Assembly: GCF_016587375.1 (NCBI RefSeq)
Contig: NZ_BNJG01000004.1
Coordinates: forward strand, 310,001-374,000
Direction: 5' to 3'
Length of the DNA stretch: 64,000 nt
DNA from: Ktedonobacter robiniae
Lineage (GTDB): Bacteria; Chloroflexota; Ktedonobacteria; Ktedonobacterales; Ktedonobacteraceae
Shown in pieces: positions 1 to 8,126 of the stretch. Both the position numbers and the translations under genes were made by a program. The notes under the pieces are model-generated. The model had not been told where the DNA came from. It saw only the letters and a list, made by a program, of their open reading frames with translations, and made no database searches. Within the stretch, counting starts at the first letter, position 1; each line of letters opens with the position of its first letter.

Positions 1-778
1 TACGCTGCTTGGACAGCGCCTTGAGTACCGCCTGCTCAACTGCAAGCGGGAGCGTGGGATTGTACTGACGCAGCGAGACAGGCTGTTCAGTCGCGTGCAG
101 AAAGCCAATGGCGATAAAGTCTCCGGCCTGGAAGGGCTGGCGACCTGTGAAGAGTTCGTAGGCGATACACCCCAGGGCATACTGGTCGCTCTCCCGACTC
201 AGCTTTCCCTGGAACTGCTCGGGGGCCATATATAATGGGGTTCCCACTACCGACGTTACCAGTTGTGAACGCGTCGTGGCCGAGGCAATAGTGGCAATGC
301 CAAAATCAGCCAGTAACGCATCACCCTGGGCATTGAAGAGAATATTCTCGGGCTTGATATCACGGTGAATGACGTTATGCTGATGCGCAAAGGCAAGCGC
401 CTCTCCCACCTGCGCCAGGATCGTGATTGTTTGCTCGATTGAGAGGGGCAGCCTTTGTCTGAGGCGTTCGCGCAACGAGCCACCCGCCGCGTACTCGGTG
501 ATCAGATAGGGCGTGGGCGCCCCTTCGAGAAAACCCACATCTAGCAGTGGCAGAATATAATGATGTTTAAGGCTCTCTAAAAACTGGGCTTCCTGCAAGA
601 ACTGCTCACGTTCTTGCTCGGTCTGGAGAAACATGTGGAGCAATTTGACAGCAACCGCGCGCTCTTTCAGCAATGTATGGTGCGCAAGATAGACCTGGCC
701 GAACCCACCACTACTGATCCGGGAGGCAAGTTGATAATTACCAATACGTCTACCAAGATAGTCCTTCTCTTCAGGCAT
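1..778 (-). CDS. Ser/Thr protein kinase, N-terminal part (runs off left edge)
   Basis: Reading the minus strand from an ATG at 778 gives an uninterrupted Hanks-type kinase domain. It has a glycine-rich loop (SGGFGQVY, about residues 22-29), VAVK with the ATP-binding lysine (about 45), an intact HRDIKPEN catalytic loop (about 138), DFG (about 156) and APE with the TPLYMAPE activation segment. The frame is still open at base 1, inside the C-lobe, so any C-terminal sensor, membrane or WD40 part is unseen. A GGAG sequence lies just upstream of the ATG. All catalytic residues are present, so an active cytoplasmic-domain kinase phosphorylating Ser/Thr is expected; substrates are unknown. It is divergent from the SDR gene at 1093. 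Confidence 0.93.
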   Translation of the reverse strand, partial: MPEEKDYLGRRIGNYQLASRISSGGFGQVYLAHHTLLKERAVAVKLLHMFLQTEQEREQFLQEAQFLESLKHHYILPLLDVGFLEGAPTPYLITEYAAGGSLRERLRQRLPLSIEQTITILAQVGEALAFAHQHNVIHRDIKPENILFNAQGDALLADFGIATIASATTRSQLVTSVVGTPLYMAPEQFQGKLSRESDQYALGCIAYELFTGRQPFQAGDFIAIGFLHATEQPVSLRQYNPTLPLAVEQAVLKALSKQR

Positions 779-1092
779 AAGATACTCCTTTTTCAATCAT
801 GTCTGGGCAGAGGGGAAAATAGCCAGTAACCATATAATAGTACTCTTTGCGCCCTCATAATAGCTTAACAGGAATAAGAGGGATCATGATTGTTTGCAAT
901 ACTGCAACATAGTATACGTCCTTCTCACCACAACATATCTCGCAAGCAAAGAGGACTCATAGGCCAGAAGAGTGCTACAAACTCACAACAATCCCATTTC
1001 GTGAATACAAACTGGAGATTAAATTTAGATCATTATACAATAAATACACCTGCGAGAAGACACTGATTCAGTTAGACATAGAGGGGAAATGC
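779..1092. other. Divergent intergenic region, no gene
   Basis: About 310 A+T-rich bases between the divergent kinase and SDR genes. It should hold both promoters. A TATACAAT-like -10 candidate for the rightward gene lies near 1035-1042, but I see no convincing -35 partner. No RNA gene or hairpin was found. Confidence 0.5.
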
Positions 1093-1902
1093 ATGAGTAT
1101 GTTTTCGGGGAAAGCAGTGCTCGTCACCGGTGCCGGGACAGGCATCGGCTACGCACTCTGCCAGGCCTTCGCCAGCGAGGACGCCACGGTAGCCTTAAAT
1201 GATATCGACCTGGATCTCTGCGCGAGGGCCGCACAGCAGATAAACAGCGCAGTGGGAGCCGAGCGAGTCACACCCTACGCGGGCGATATCGCCGATGTAG
1301 AGGCCATCCGCGCCATCTTTCAACGTTTTACCGAGGCCGCTGGCCGGCTGGATATTGTAATCGCGAATGCTGGCATCACCAACTATGGGAACTTCCTCAC
1401 CTATACGCCCGATGCCTTCGACCGTCTGACCAGCGTCAACCTGCGCGGCAGTTTCTTTACCGCCCAGACCGCTGCCAACAGTATGATCAAGGCCCGCATT
1501 CCTGGTCGCATTATTTTGATGTCTTCTGTCACCGGCATTCAAGCGCACGCGAACCTGGAGGGATATGGCATTACCAAGGCAGGCATCCGCATGATGGCGC
1601 GAGGAATCGCGCTGGACCTGGGGAAGTATGGTATTACCGTCAACGCCATCTGTCCGGGGGCGACGCTCACGGAACGCACCCTCCTGGATGACCCTAACTA
1701 TGAAGCAAGCTGGGCCGGGGTGACGCCAACTGGGCGCGTGGGAAATGTCGAGGATATTGTCGCCGCCGCCCTCTATCTCGCCTCGCCCCAGGCGCGCCAT
1801 GTTACCGGGCAGACCCTGGTCATCGACGGTGGCTGGACCCTGCAGAGCCCCCTACCCAGCGCACATCCAGACCTGCCTGAGTATTCTTCCCAATTGCGAT
1901 AG
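1093..1902 (+). CDS. SDR-family NAD(P)-dependent oxidoreductase
   Basis: A classical short-chain dehydrogenase of 269 residues, close to the usual 250-270. Visible motifs are the cofactor-binding TGAGTGIG (12-19), NAG (92-94), the catalytic serine in MSSVTG (144/145), and the YGITK motif giving Tyr158 and Lys162. The C-terminal VTGQTLVIDGGW is typical. The start ATG at 1093 follows GAGGGG at good spacing. It lies 51 bases upstream of an IlvD/EDD-type dehydratase on the same strand. That pairing suggests a sugar or sugar-acid dehydrogenase in non-phosphorylative sugar oxidation; this role is inference from context and the substrate cannot be read from sequence. Confidence 0.93.
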   Translation: MSMFSGKAVLVTGAGTGIGYALCQAFASEDATVALNDIDLDLCARAAQQINSAVGAERVTPYAGDIADVEAIRAIFQRFTEAAGRLDIVIANAGITNYGNFLTYTPDAFDRLTSVNLRGSFFTAQTAANSMIKARIPGRIILMSSVTGIQAHANLEGYGITKAGIRMMARGIALDLGKYGITVNAICPGATLTERTLLDDPNYEASWAGVTPTGRVGNVEDIVAAALYLASPQARHVTGQTLVIDGGWTLQSPLPSAHPDLPEYSSQLR

Positions 1903-1918
1903 ATGCACGACATGTAGG

Positions 1919-1936
1919 GTCCATGCTGGCATGGAC
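1919..1936. repeat. Short palindrome GTCCATGC-TG-GCATGGAC
   Basis: An 18-base palindrome (8-bp arms, 2-base centre) between the SDR and dehydratase genes. The same core, preceded by TAGG, recurs at 23687-23704 and 23755-23772, and a variant lies inside the hairpin at 22566-22611. It behaves like a REP-type short palindromic repeat. Confidence 0.7.
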
Positions 1937-1953
1937 TAAAGGAGCGAAAAACA

Positions 1954-3690
1954 GTGCCGATAGATCCGAAGAAACTACGGAGTCAGCGCCTACGGGCGGT
2001 CAATCACCAGGGCGATGCCTTACGTATGGGCATGAACTGGACCGAAGAAGACCTGAGCAAGCCCCAGGTGCTTGTCGATAGCGCCTATGGCATGGGGCAT
2101 CCAGGCACCTTTCATTTTCGCTCGCTCGTCGAGGAGGTCAGTAATGGCGTCTTTGAGGCGGGCGGCAAGCCAGGGGTTTTCACCGTCAGCGATATCTGCG
2201 ATGGCGTCGCCCAGGCGCACGCGGGGATGTCTTACTCCCTGGTATCGCGCGATATCATGGCGGCCATGATCGAGATCCACGCCCTTGGACACCCCCACGA
2301 CGGTATGGTCCTGGTCTCGGGCAATGATAAATCTGTACCCGCACACCTGCTGGCCATCGCGCGTTGCAACCTGCCCGCCATTCATCTCCCTGGAGGCACG
2401 CAACTCAACGCCCCCGATTATGTGACCTCGAATCATCTCTGGCCCATGGGCATGGCAGTCGAACGCGGCGAACTCCCCAGAGAGGACTTTGAGCAGGCGG
2501 AGCATGGAGCCTGCCCCACCTGTGGGGCCTGCCAGTTTATGGGCAGCGCCAGCACGGGCCAGGTCATCTCCGAGGCGCTGGGTCTGGCCCTGCCCGGTTC
2601 GGCCCTTGTTCCAGCACCTCTTACCCAGTTGCTGCGCTATGCCCGCGCCACGGGAAAGCAACTCCTGAAGCTGATTGAGGAAGAGATCACGCCTCGACGC
2701 ATCCTGACGCGCGAGGCCTTTGAGAACGCCATCATCATTCACGCCGCCGTGGGTGGCTCGACGAATATGCTCCTGCACCTGCCGCTCATCGCACGCGAGG
2801 CTGGCATCGATATCAGCATCGACGACTTTGATCGTATTCATCGCCAGGTCCCTGTGCTAGCCAACGTTAAGACCACCGGGCGCTACCCGGTCGAGTATTT
2901 CTGGTATGCGGGCGGAGTGCCAGCCGTCATGCTTGAGCTGCGTGACATGCTGCACCTGGATTGCCTGACCGTCACCGGCAAGACCGTGGGAGAGAATCTG
3001 GAAGAGATAGAACACAGCCGCTTCTTCGCCGAACGCATTGGCTACCTGCACAACGTCAAGGTCTCGCGCCGTGAAGTGCTGCGCCCGCGCTCAGATCCCT
3101 TTGGTCCCGATGGGGGGATCGCGGTGCTACGCGGCAATCTGGCCCCGGGAGGAGCCGTCATTAAGGCCTTCGCGGTTCCTAAAGAGATGCACATCCATAC
3201 TGGACCCGCCCGCGTCTTTGACTTTGAAGACGAGGCCCTGTCCGCCCTGCGTGAGCGCAAGATCACCCCTGGCGATGTCGTCGTCATTCGCTACGAGGGC
3301 CCACGGGCCAATGGCATGCCCGAGATGTATTTTGCCTCGACCCTCATCGCCGACGATCCCGCGCTCAACACCACCACGGCCCTGATTACGGATGGACGCT
3401 TCTCTGGCGCCATGAAGGGTCCGTGTGTGGGACATATTACGCCCGAGGCCCTCGATGGGGGTCCCATCGCGCTTATTGAAGAGGGCGACCTGGTCGAGAT
3501 TCATATTCCCGAACGGCGGCTGGCAATCGTGGGCGTCCAGGGGCAACCACTCCCCCAGGAGCAGATAGCGAGCATTCTCAGCGAGCGTCGCGCGCACTGG
3601 ACGCCACCTGCGCCCCGCCACAGCAGCGGCATTCTTTCACTCTATGCACGAGTCGCACGCGGCGCCTCCGAAGGCGCCTCCATGACATAA
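1954..3690 (+). CDS. IlvD/EDD-family dehydratase, probably sugar-acid dehydratase
   Basis: The 578-residue protein spans the whole dihydroxy-acid/phosphogluconate dehydratase family fold: KPQVLVDSAYG near the start, DGVAQAHAGMSYSLVSRD, GGSTNMLLH, and the C-terminal TDGRFSGAMKGPCVGH. It would remove water from a dihydroxy or sugar acid using an Fe-S cluster. Of the three cysteines that normally hold the cluster, only the last is seen (CPTCGAC, about 187-193). The PCN and CDK positions read HPG (Gly51) and NDK (Asn124), so cluster binding must differ or the protein belongs to a variant subfamily. Start is GTG at 1954 with GGAG at 1941-1944. The partner SDR upstream supports sugar-acid rather than branched-chain amino acid metabolism. 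Confidence 0.88.
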   Translation: MPIDPKKLRSQRLRAVNHQGDALRMGMNWTEEDLSKPQVLVDSAYGMGHPGTFHFRSLVEEVSNGVFEAGGKPGVFTVSDICDGVAQAHAGMSYSLVSRDIMAAMIEIHALGHPHDGMVLVSGNDKSVPAHLLAIARCNLPAIHLPGGTQLNAPDYVTSNHLWPMGMAVERGELPREDFEQAEHGACPTCGACQFMGSASTGQVISEALGLALPGSALVPAPLTQLLRYARATGKQLLKLIEEEITPRRILTREAFENAIIIHAAVGGSTNMLLHLPLIAREAGIDISIDDFDRIHRQVPVLANVKTTGRYPVEYFWYAGGVPAVMLELRDMLHLDCLTVTGKTVGENLEEIEHSRFFAERIGYLHNVKVSRREVLRPRSDPFGPDGGIAVLRGNLAPGGAVIKAFAVPKEMHIHTGPARVFDFEDEALSALRERKITPGDVVVIRYEGPRANGMPEMYFASTLIADDPALNTTTALITDGRFSGAMKGPCVGHITPEALDGGPIALIEEGDLVEIHIPERRLAIVGVQGQPLPQEQIASILSERRAHWTPPAPRHSSGILSLYARVARGASEGASMT

Positions 3691-3732
3691 ACATCTCATG
3701 TCAACCCTGACCTGGATCAAGCAACACACCTC

Positions 3733-6504
3733 TTACCCAGAAGGCTCACGCTGGGATTGAGGAAGTCTAATGGCCTCTAAGTCAGCATCTGTCGTACGCT
3801 GCTGGGTCTGAAGTACCTGGAGGAAGGCACGTATAACGGCCGGATCGAAGCGTGTTCCTGCGCAGTTCACTAGCTTCTGGCAGATCGCGGTCTCGCTTCT
3901 GGCGGTGGAGCATAAGCACAACGTATCATAGGCATCGACAACGGCCACGATACGGGCCGCCAGGGGAATTTCTTCTCCACACAGCCCATAGGGATAGCCC
4001 AGGCCATCCCAACGTGCATGATGCGCTTCTATAGACGGAGCCACGAGCGAGAAGATATCGCCAGCCTCCGCCACAATCGCCTTCCCATAGGTTATATGCT
4101 TACACAGGTCAGTAGCATTTGCTTCCTGTCTGAGTGGACAAGTATCAGCCAGCGCCAGCATGCCGATGTCATGTAGCATAGCTGTCAGGCGCGTCACGAG
4201 CACCATGTCACCAGTGGATTGCATATTTCTGGCCACCATCACCGCAAGCGGGGCGATGCGCTGCCCCTGCTCGTAGAGTTGCGGGTCCTTTACCATTAAT
4301 AGCCCTAGCAAGGCATGTGTCTGTAAGCTGGCTGTATAGGCCATCGGACCGGTATGGGTTACCGAGGAAGATAGAGCGCCTGTATCCAGCCCGGCGATAC
4401 GTACACAATTGCGCCCTCCCTGCTTCGCCTGGTACATCAAACGATCAGCGGCTTCAAGCAACGTGCCCCGGTTAGCGCCGTGGAATGGATATAAGACAAC
4501 ACCGATACTCGCCGTCAGGCGCACATACACCGGAGGGCTATACTCACTTGGACTCCAGACATGTAATGCCTGCTGAAGCTGAACACGAACATGCTCAGCA
4601 AGTTCACCTGCCTGCAACAGCGAGATGTTGGGCACAATCACAACAAACTCTTCGCCTCCATAGCGACCCACAACGGCCTGGGGTGATACCGCCTGGCGCA
4701 AATTTGCGCCCACCTCGTGTAAGAAAAAATCGCCCGCTTGATGACCCCAGGTATCATTGGCATGCTTAAAATTATCCAGATCAATAAACAGCAGCGCACA
4801 TGTCTCGCCCCGCTCTCGACTCTGTGCTAACAGTCCATCGAGCGCCTTCATCAAAGCGCGGTGGTTGGGCAGCCCGGTCACTGGATCAGTCACGGCTAAT
4901 TGTGCGTGCTGCCGGAAGAGCGTATCGCGTTCTTGTAGCAGCACTTGTTGCCTCTGGGCGAGAATAATCTTCTCATCATAGGCCTTTTGCAGCTGACTTC
5001 GTAGTATACGAGCGTTATCATTTTTCGCGTGCAGGTCATAGGTGAGCCGCCACTGGCGAGGCAGTTCAGCCCCCAGCCATCCCAGAAGCAGCACCACACC
5101 AGTAAAAGAGGCAATCGTAAACGTCCAATGCGAGGGCGAAAGCAGGCGCGGTATCCAGGAAGAGGAGAGAACAAGGATACCACCCAACAAGGTCGTCAGC
5201 ACACCCACCACAGTCACACCAAGGACGCGCCCCATGATTCGCCAGGACACGATTCTCTGGCACTCGCACAGGCGCACAAATGTCTGCGGCCTGGTAGTAC
5301 ATGCCCAGATGAGGAGTCCGTACAGCAGCAGAGTCGCCATCGACCAGATGACAGCCGCAAGGGCCTGCAAGACCACATTCACAATCTTCCCCGGAAGAGC
5401 TATCCAGGCAGAGGGGCTGGAGAAACTATACAGAGGGACATAGATGAGCGAAAATATCAGACCGCACAGCAACACCATCGTCAGAACGCTAGCAAAGGGG
5501 GTCCTTTTCCAGGAGAGATTACCAATAGCCCTTGGCAAAAGGCGATCATAGGCCATGAACATCAGCATACGCGAACAGACCAGGAAAACGGCGATAGAGA
5601 TAGCGATCTGGCAGAAGCCTAACAGGATGAGAAAGAGGGCGCCAGCCAGGGGGCCAAAACTATTTTGTACCGCGAGCAGCATGGCATCAAACGCCTCTAC
5701 ATGTTTATATGGGACGACGACCAGCACGCCAAAGGAGGCAATGACATACGCCACAAAGATCAAAACACATGCCCACCAGATAAAGCGTCCCGTCCGCGTT
5801 CGTGCCTCGTCATCATCGCCACGCACCTCTTTGCCCATGATAAAAGGCCAGTCGACACCCATAAAAGCCCACATGACAATGCCATAGATTCCAATGTGTT
5901 GTCTGACAGCAGGCCAGCCATGCCATACTGGCCAGGTGGCATGAAAGGGATGCCCCTGCCACAACCACCAGATACCCGCCGCTCCCACGGCAAGGAACAA
6001 TGAGATATAGAGGCCAGCCCCCAGCAGCAACATATGTTTAAGATAACGCAATGGTACCAGCGCAAGCGCGGCACAGAACAACACCAGGAACATCTGGGCA
6101 CCGTAGAGTGTCAAAGGATTATCAAACCAGTGAGGCTCAAAATCCGTAATAAGAATCAGTTCTCCTTGTAAAATAGTCAAGATCACAAAAACACCATATA
6201 AGCAGGTAAAAGCGCCAGTGATCTCACCCCAGCGCAGACCACCCAACTTTCTAATCCAGATATAGTGCCCTCCATGGAATGAGAGATGCACCGATAGCCA
6301 GCGAGAGACATAAGCTGATGGCAGCAGAAAACAGAGGCCAATCAGCCAATAACTAAATGTCTCCAACGTCCCTGTCTGCACAGAGTTGACACACAAGAAA
6401 TAGAGGACAATCAACACTGACATAGCAGCGAGATCGCGGGCGCGCAACTCTCGAGGAAGTTTCTGTTTTTCTGGTGCTTCTCTTATTTCATCTCCAGCAA
6501 GCAT
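3733..6504 (-). CDS. Multi-pass permease-like sensor fused to GGDEF and HD-GYP-like domains
   Basis: A 923-residue protein. Residues about 25-490 form roughly 12 membrane segments resembling an amino acid-polyamine (APC) permease, not a usual sensor. A linker helix (about 495-540) leads to a GGDEF domain with TDPVTGLPN, FIDLDNFK and an intact GGEEF active site (about 615). The end (about 720-900) is HD-GYP-like, with HDIG (about 778), an HH pair and GYPYG (about 835). The first conserved metal-binding region looks degenerate (no clear HSxRV) and HDIGK is HDIGM, so phosphodiesterase activity is uncertain while cyclase activity is plausible. Inferred role: c-di-GMP turnover in response to a transported or bound small molecule. 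It stands alone on the minus strand. Confidence 0.87.
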   Translation of the reverse strand: MLAGDEIREAPEKQKLPRELRARDLAAMSVLIVLYFLCVNSVQTGTLETFSYWLIGLCFLLPSAYVSRWLSVHLSFHGGHYIWIRKLGGLRWGEITGAFTCLYGVFVILTILQGELILITDFEPHWFDNPLTLYGAQMFLVLFCAALALVPLRYLKHMLLLGAGLYISLFLAVGAAGIWWLWQGHPFHATWPVWHGWPAVRQHIGIYGIVMWAFMGVDWPFIMGKEVRGDDDEARTRTGRFIWWACVLIFVAYVIASFGVLVVVPYKHVEAFDAMLLAVQNSFGPLAGALFLILLGFCQIAISIAVFLVCSRMLMFMAYDRLLPRAIGNLSWKRTPFASVLTMVLLCGLIFSLIYVPLYSFSSPSAWIALPGKIVNVVLQALAAVIWSMATLLLYGLLIWACTTRPQTFVRLCECQRIVSWRIMGRVLGVTVVGVLTTLLGGILVLSSSWIPRLLSPSHWTFTIASFTGVVLLLGWLGAELPRQWRLTYDLHAKNDNARILRSQLQKAYDEKIILAQRQQVLLQERDTLFRQHAQLAVTDPVTGLPNHRALMKALDGLLAQSRERGETCALLFIDLDNFKHANDTWGHQAGDFFLHEVGANLRQAVSPQAVVGRYGGEEFVVIVPNISLLQAGELAEHVRVQLQQALHVWSPSEYSPPVYVRLTASIGVVLYPFHGANRGTLLEAADRLMYQAKQGGRNCVRIAGLDTGALSSSVTHTGPMAYTASLQTHALLGLLMVKDPQLYEQGQRIAPLAVMVARNMQSTGDMVLVTRLTAMLHDIGMLALADTCPLRQEANATDLCKHITYGKAIVAEAGDIFSLVAPSIEAHHARWDGLGYPYGLCGEEIPLAARIVAVVDAYDTLCLCSTARSETAICQKLVNCAGTRFDPAVIRAFLQVLQTQQRTTDADLEAIRLPQSQREPSG

Positions 6505-6527
6505 AGAAGGATATCCTCATGTGTGTA

Positions 6528-6555
6528 AGCTCGTCTCCAATTGTGGAGGCGAGCT
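6528..6555 (-). terminator. Hairpin after the small secreted protein gene
   Basis: Twelve-base arms 6528-6539 and 6544-6555 with one G-T pair and loop ATTG. It lies downstream of the minus-strand gene ending at 6628 and upstream of the permease-GGDEF gene. There is no T-tract, so termination is only probable. Confidence 0.5.
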
Positions 6556-6627
6556 ACCTTCATCCCTTGATCCCAACAGCGCCAAAGCCATGTTGAGATG
6601 TCCCTTCATGCCGCATGTGCGCGCACA

Positions 6628-6894
6628 CTACCAGTAGTAGGGATAGTAATAATGGTGATAGTAGTAAAAGGGGTGATAGAAGAAGGGTCGGGAATAGAAG
6701 AAGAAGGGTCGGGAATAGCCATGCCCTCTATACCAGCCACCATACCCTCCATACGGCCACCAGGCTGTTTTGGCTGCGCTTCCTGTGCTTGTAGTCACGC
6801 TTGAGGTTGAGGCAGATGCAGGTGTTGCCATACCAACCATCAAGAGCAACGCAAACGCAGCGCTCATGAGGAAAAGATATAACATCTTTCTCAT
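6628..6894 (-). CDS. Small secreted Tyr/His/Phe-rich protein
   Basis: An 88-residue protein with a clear signal peptide: MRK, a hydrophobic core LYLFLMSAAFALLLMVG, then ATPASAS as a likely cleavage site. After a short Ser/Thr linker the mature part is aromatic and glycine-rich: GGYGGWYRGHGY, two copies of SRPFF, then a Tyr/His tail ending YYYPYYW. Start ATG at 6894 follows GAGG. I do not recognise the family. Such compositions suggest an exported surface or matrix protein, possibly metal-binding through histidines or prone to tyrosine cross-linking; that is inference. It is divergent from the PAP2 phosphatase gene. Confidence 0.75.
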   Translation of the reverse strand: MRKMLYLFLMSAAFALLLMVGMATPASASTSSVTTSTGSAAKTAWWPYGGYGGWYRGHGYSRPFFFYSRPFFYHPFYYYHHYYYPYYW

Positions 6895-7180
6895 GGTGCA
6901 ATCCTCGTTTCCGGTGCTTTGTTATATAGCGCTATCTTTGCTTCAAGCTCTACCAGGCGGATCTACGATTACCTATGCTTATCTTTACTATTATAGAAAA
7001 CTGCAAAAGCTCATACATGCACGAGAAGACCTGCAACACCCTGTTATGAGTCCAGCTGAGCAAAGGAGTTCTGTTCGCAATCCTGAAGAAAAACGGAGAG
7101 GCTTGCATCCATGCTCTACCGTAACAACGTATTCAATAGCAGGAGTACGCTCCCATACAGCAATCAAGGAGGAACGTTCT

Positions 7181-7942
7181 ATGGAGCAATCTGCATCACA
7201 TTCAGGGGAGGAAACAAAGAGGCGCCTGGTAAGCGGCCCGACTCTTGTTTTATGGCTTGTGGGACTCATCTTACTCGCAATTCTTGGGTTTCTCGTCTCT
7301 ATTCACCCAACATTCTGGCCTCTAGAAAAAGATGTGGCGGATTTTATTCAGGGTCCCCATGCCATACCCTGCCACTTTTCGCCAAACGCACGCACGTGGA
7401 TCGATACTGCCTCTGACTACGTCAATACATTTAATGATCCCATTCCATCAGTCATCATTCCCGGCATCCTCGGCATTGTGTTTCTGCTCTTTCGCGGCTG
7501 GATCGAGACGCTGGTCATGTGGATAACGGTGGCGACGGCCAGCGTCGTCTGGGGCGGATTAACCATCCTGGTGGGTCGCCCACGCGCTACACCCGCCGAT
7601 GGCATCTGTATGCATCGCCTGATCCAGGCCTATAGCTTCCCTTCTGGACATGTCATGCACGACGTTGTCTTGTGGGGCTTTGTCTTCTACCTGACGCTTA
7701 CCAGGCCTGCACGTACTTCGGCGTTGCGCTGGCTACTGCCTGTTCTGCAGATACTCATGGCCATCTACGTCCTTATCGTTGGCTACGCACGTATAGAGGC
7801 CGGCGAGCACCACTTCTTTGATGTCCTGGGTGGCTACCTGGCTGGCCTGCTCTGGCTGGGCATTGGCATTACTGTCTATCAATGGCTTAAGTATCGCTGG
7901 GAGCAGCGCCAGGCGCGCCGACACACGCCCTCCTTTCCATAG
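7181..7942 (+). CDS. PAP2-family membrane phosphatase
   Basis: A 253-residue membrane protein with the three PAP2 signature regions: GRPR (RP at 133-134), PSGH (154-157), and an R204-x5-H210 plus D214 arrangement (YARIEAGEHHFFD). Histidines 157 and 210/211 are the expected catalytic residues. About five or six membrane segments surround them. The family dephosphorylates lipid phosphates such as phosphatidic acid, undecaprenyl pyrophosphate or phosphatidylglycerol phosphate, usually on the outer side of the membrane. The open frame extends upstream to 6770, but the ATG at 7181 is preceded by AAGGAGG at good spacing and starts the family-like part. Confidence 0.9.
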   Translation: MEQSASHSGEETKRRLVSGPTLVLWLVGLILLAILGFLVSIHPTFWPLEKDVADFIQGPHAIPCHFSPNARTWIDTASDYVNTFNDPIPSVIIPGILGIVFLLFRGWIETLVMWITVATASVVWGGLTILVGRPRATPADGICMHRLIQAYSFPSGHVMHDVVLWGFVFYLTLTRPARTSALRWLLPVLQILMAIYVLIVGYARIEAGEHHFFDVLGGYLAGLLWLGIGITVYQWLKYRWEQRQARRHTPSFP

Positions 7943-8107
7943 GCGCCCCGTTTACGGCGCGCAAGGCGATTTATCGCACGAGTACAGCGTTGTGATCAGC
8001 CACGCTGCCTAACAACGCTTGCCATGTACATCACCTCTTCATGGACAATGCTCGTAATTCCGTATCACCGCGACAAATCGCCTTGCGCTCGATAAATCGA
8101 GCGCCTA
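7940..8107. repeat. REP-like inverted-repeat element with nested hairpins
   Basis: Arms 7940-7977 and 8070-8107 are imperfect inverted repeats (31 of 38 positions match) about 90 bases apart. Each arm itself holds small palindromes (GCGAT-TT-ATCGC and, in the right arm, GCGCTCGAT-TT-ATCGAGCGC), so a cross-shaped structure is possible. The left arm overlaps the PAP2 stop codon and the right arm ends just before the stop of the convergent membrane-protein gene. No ORF lies inside. Confidence 0.65.
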
Positions 8108-8126
8108 TAGGAGGAGGACTGCTTGT

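Noticed and set aside
6770..7180. Upstream extension of the PAP2 gene
   Set aside because: It overlaps the secreted-protein gene on the other strand and the true start at 7181 has a strong AAGGAGG.
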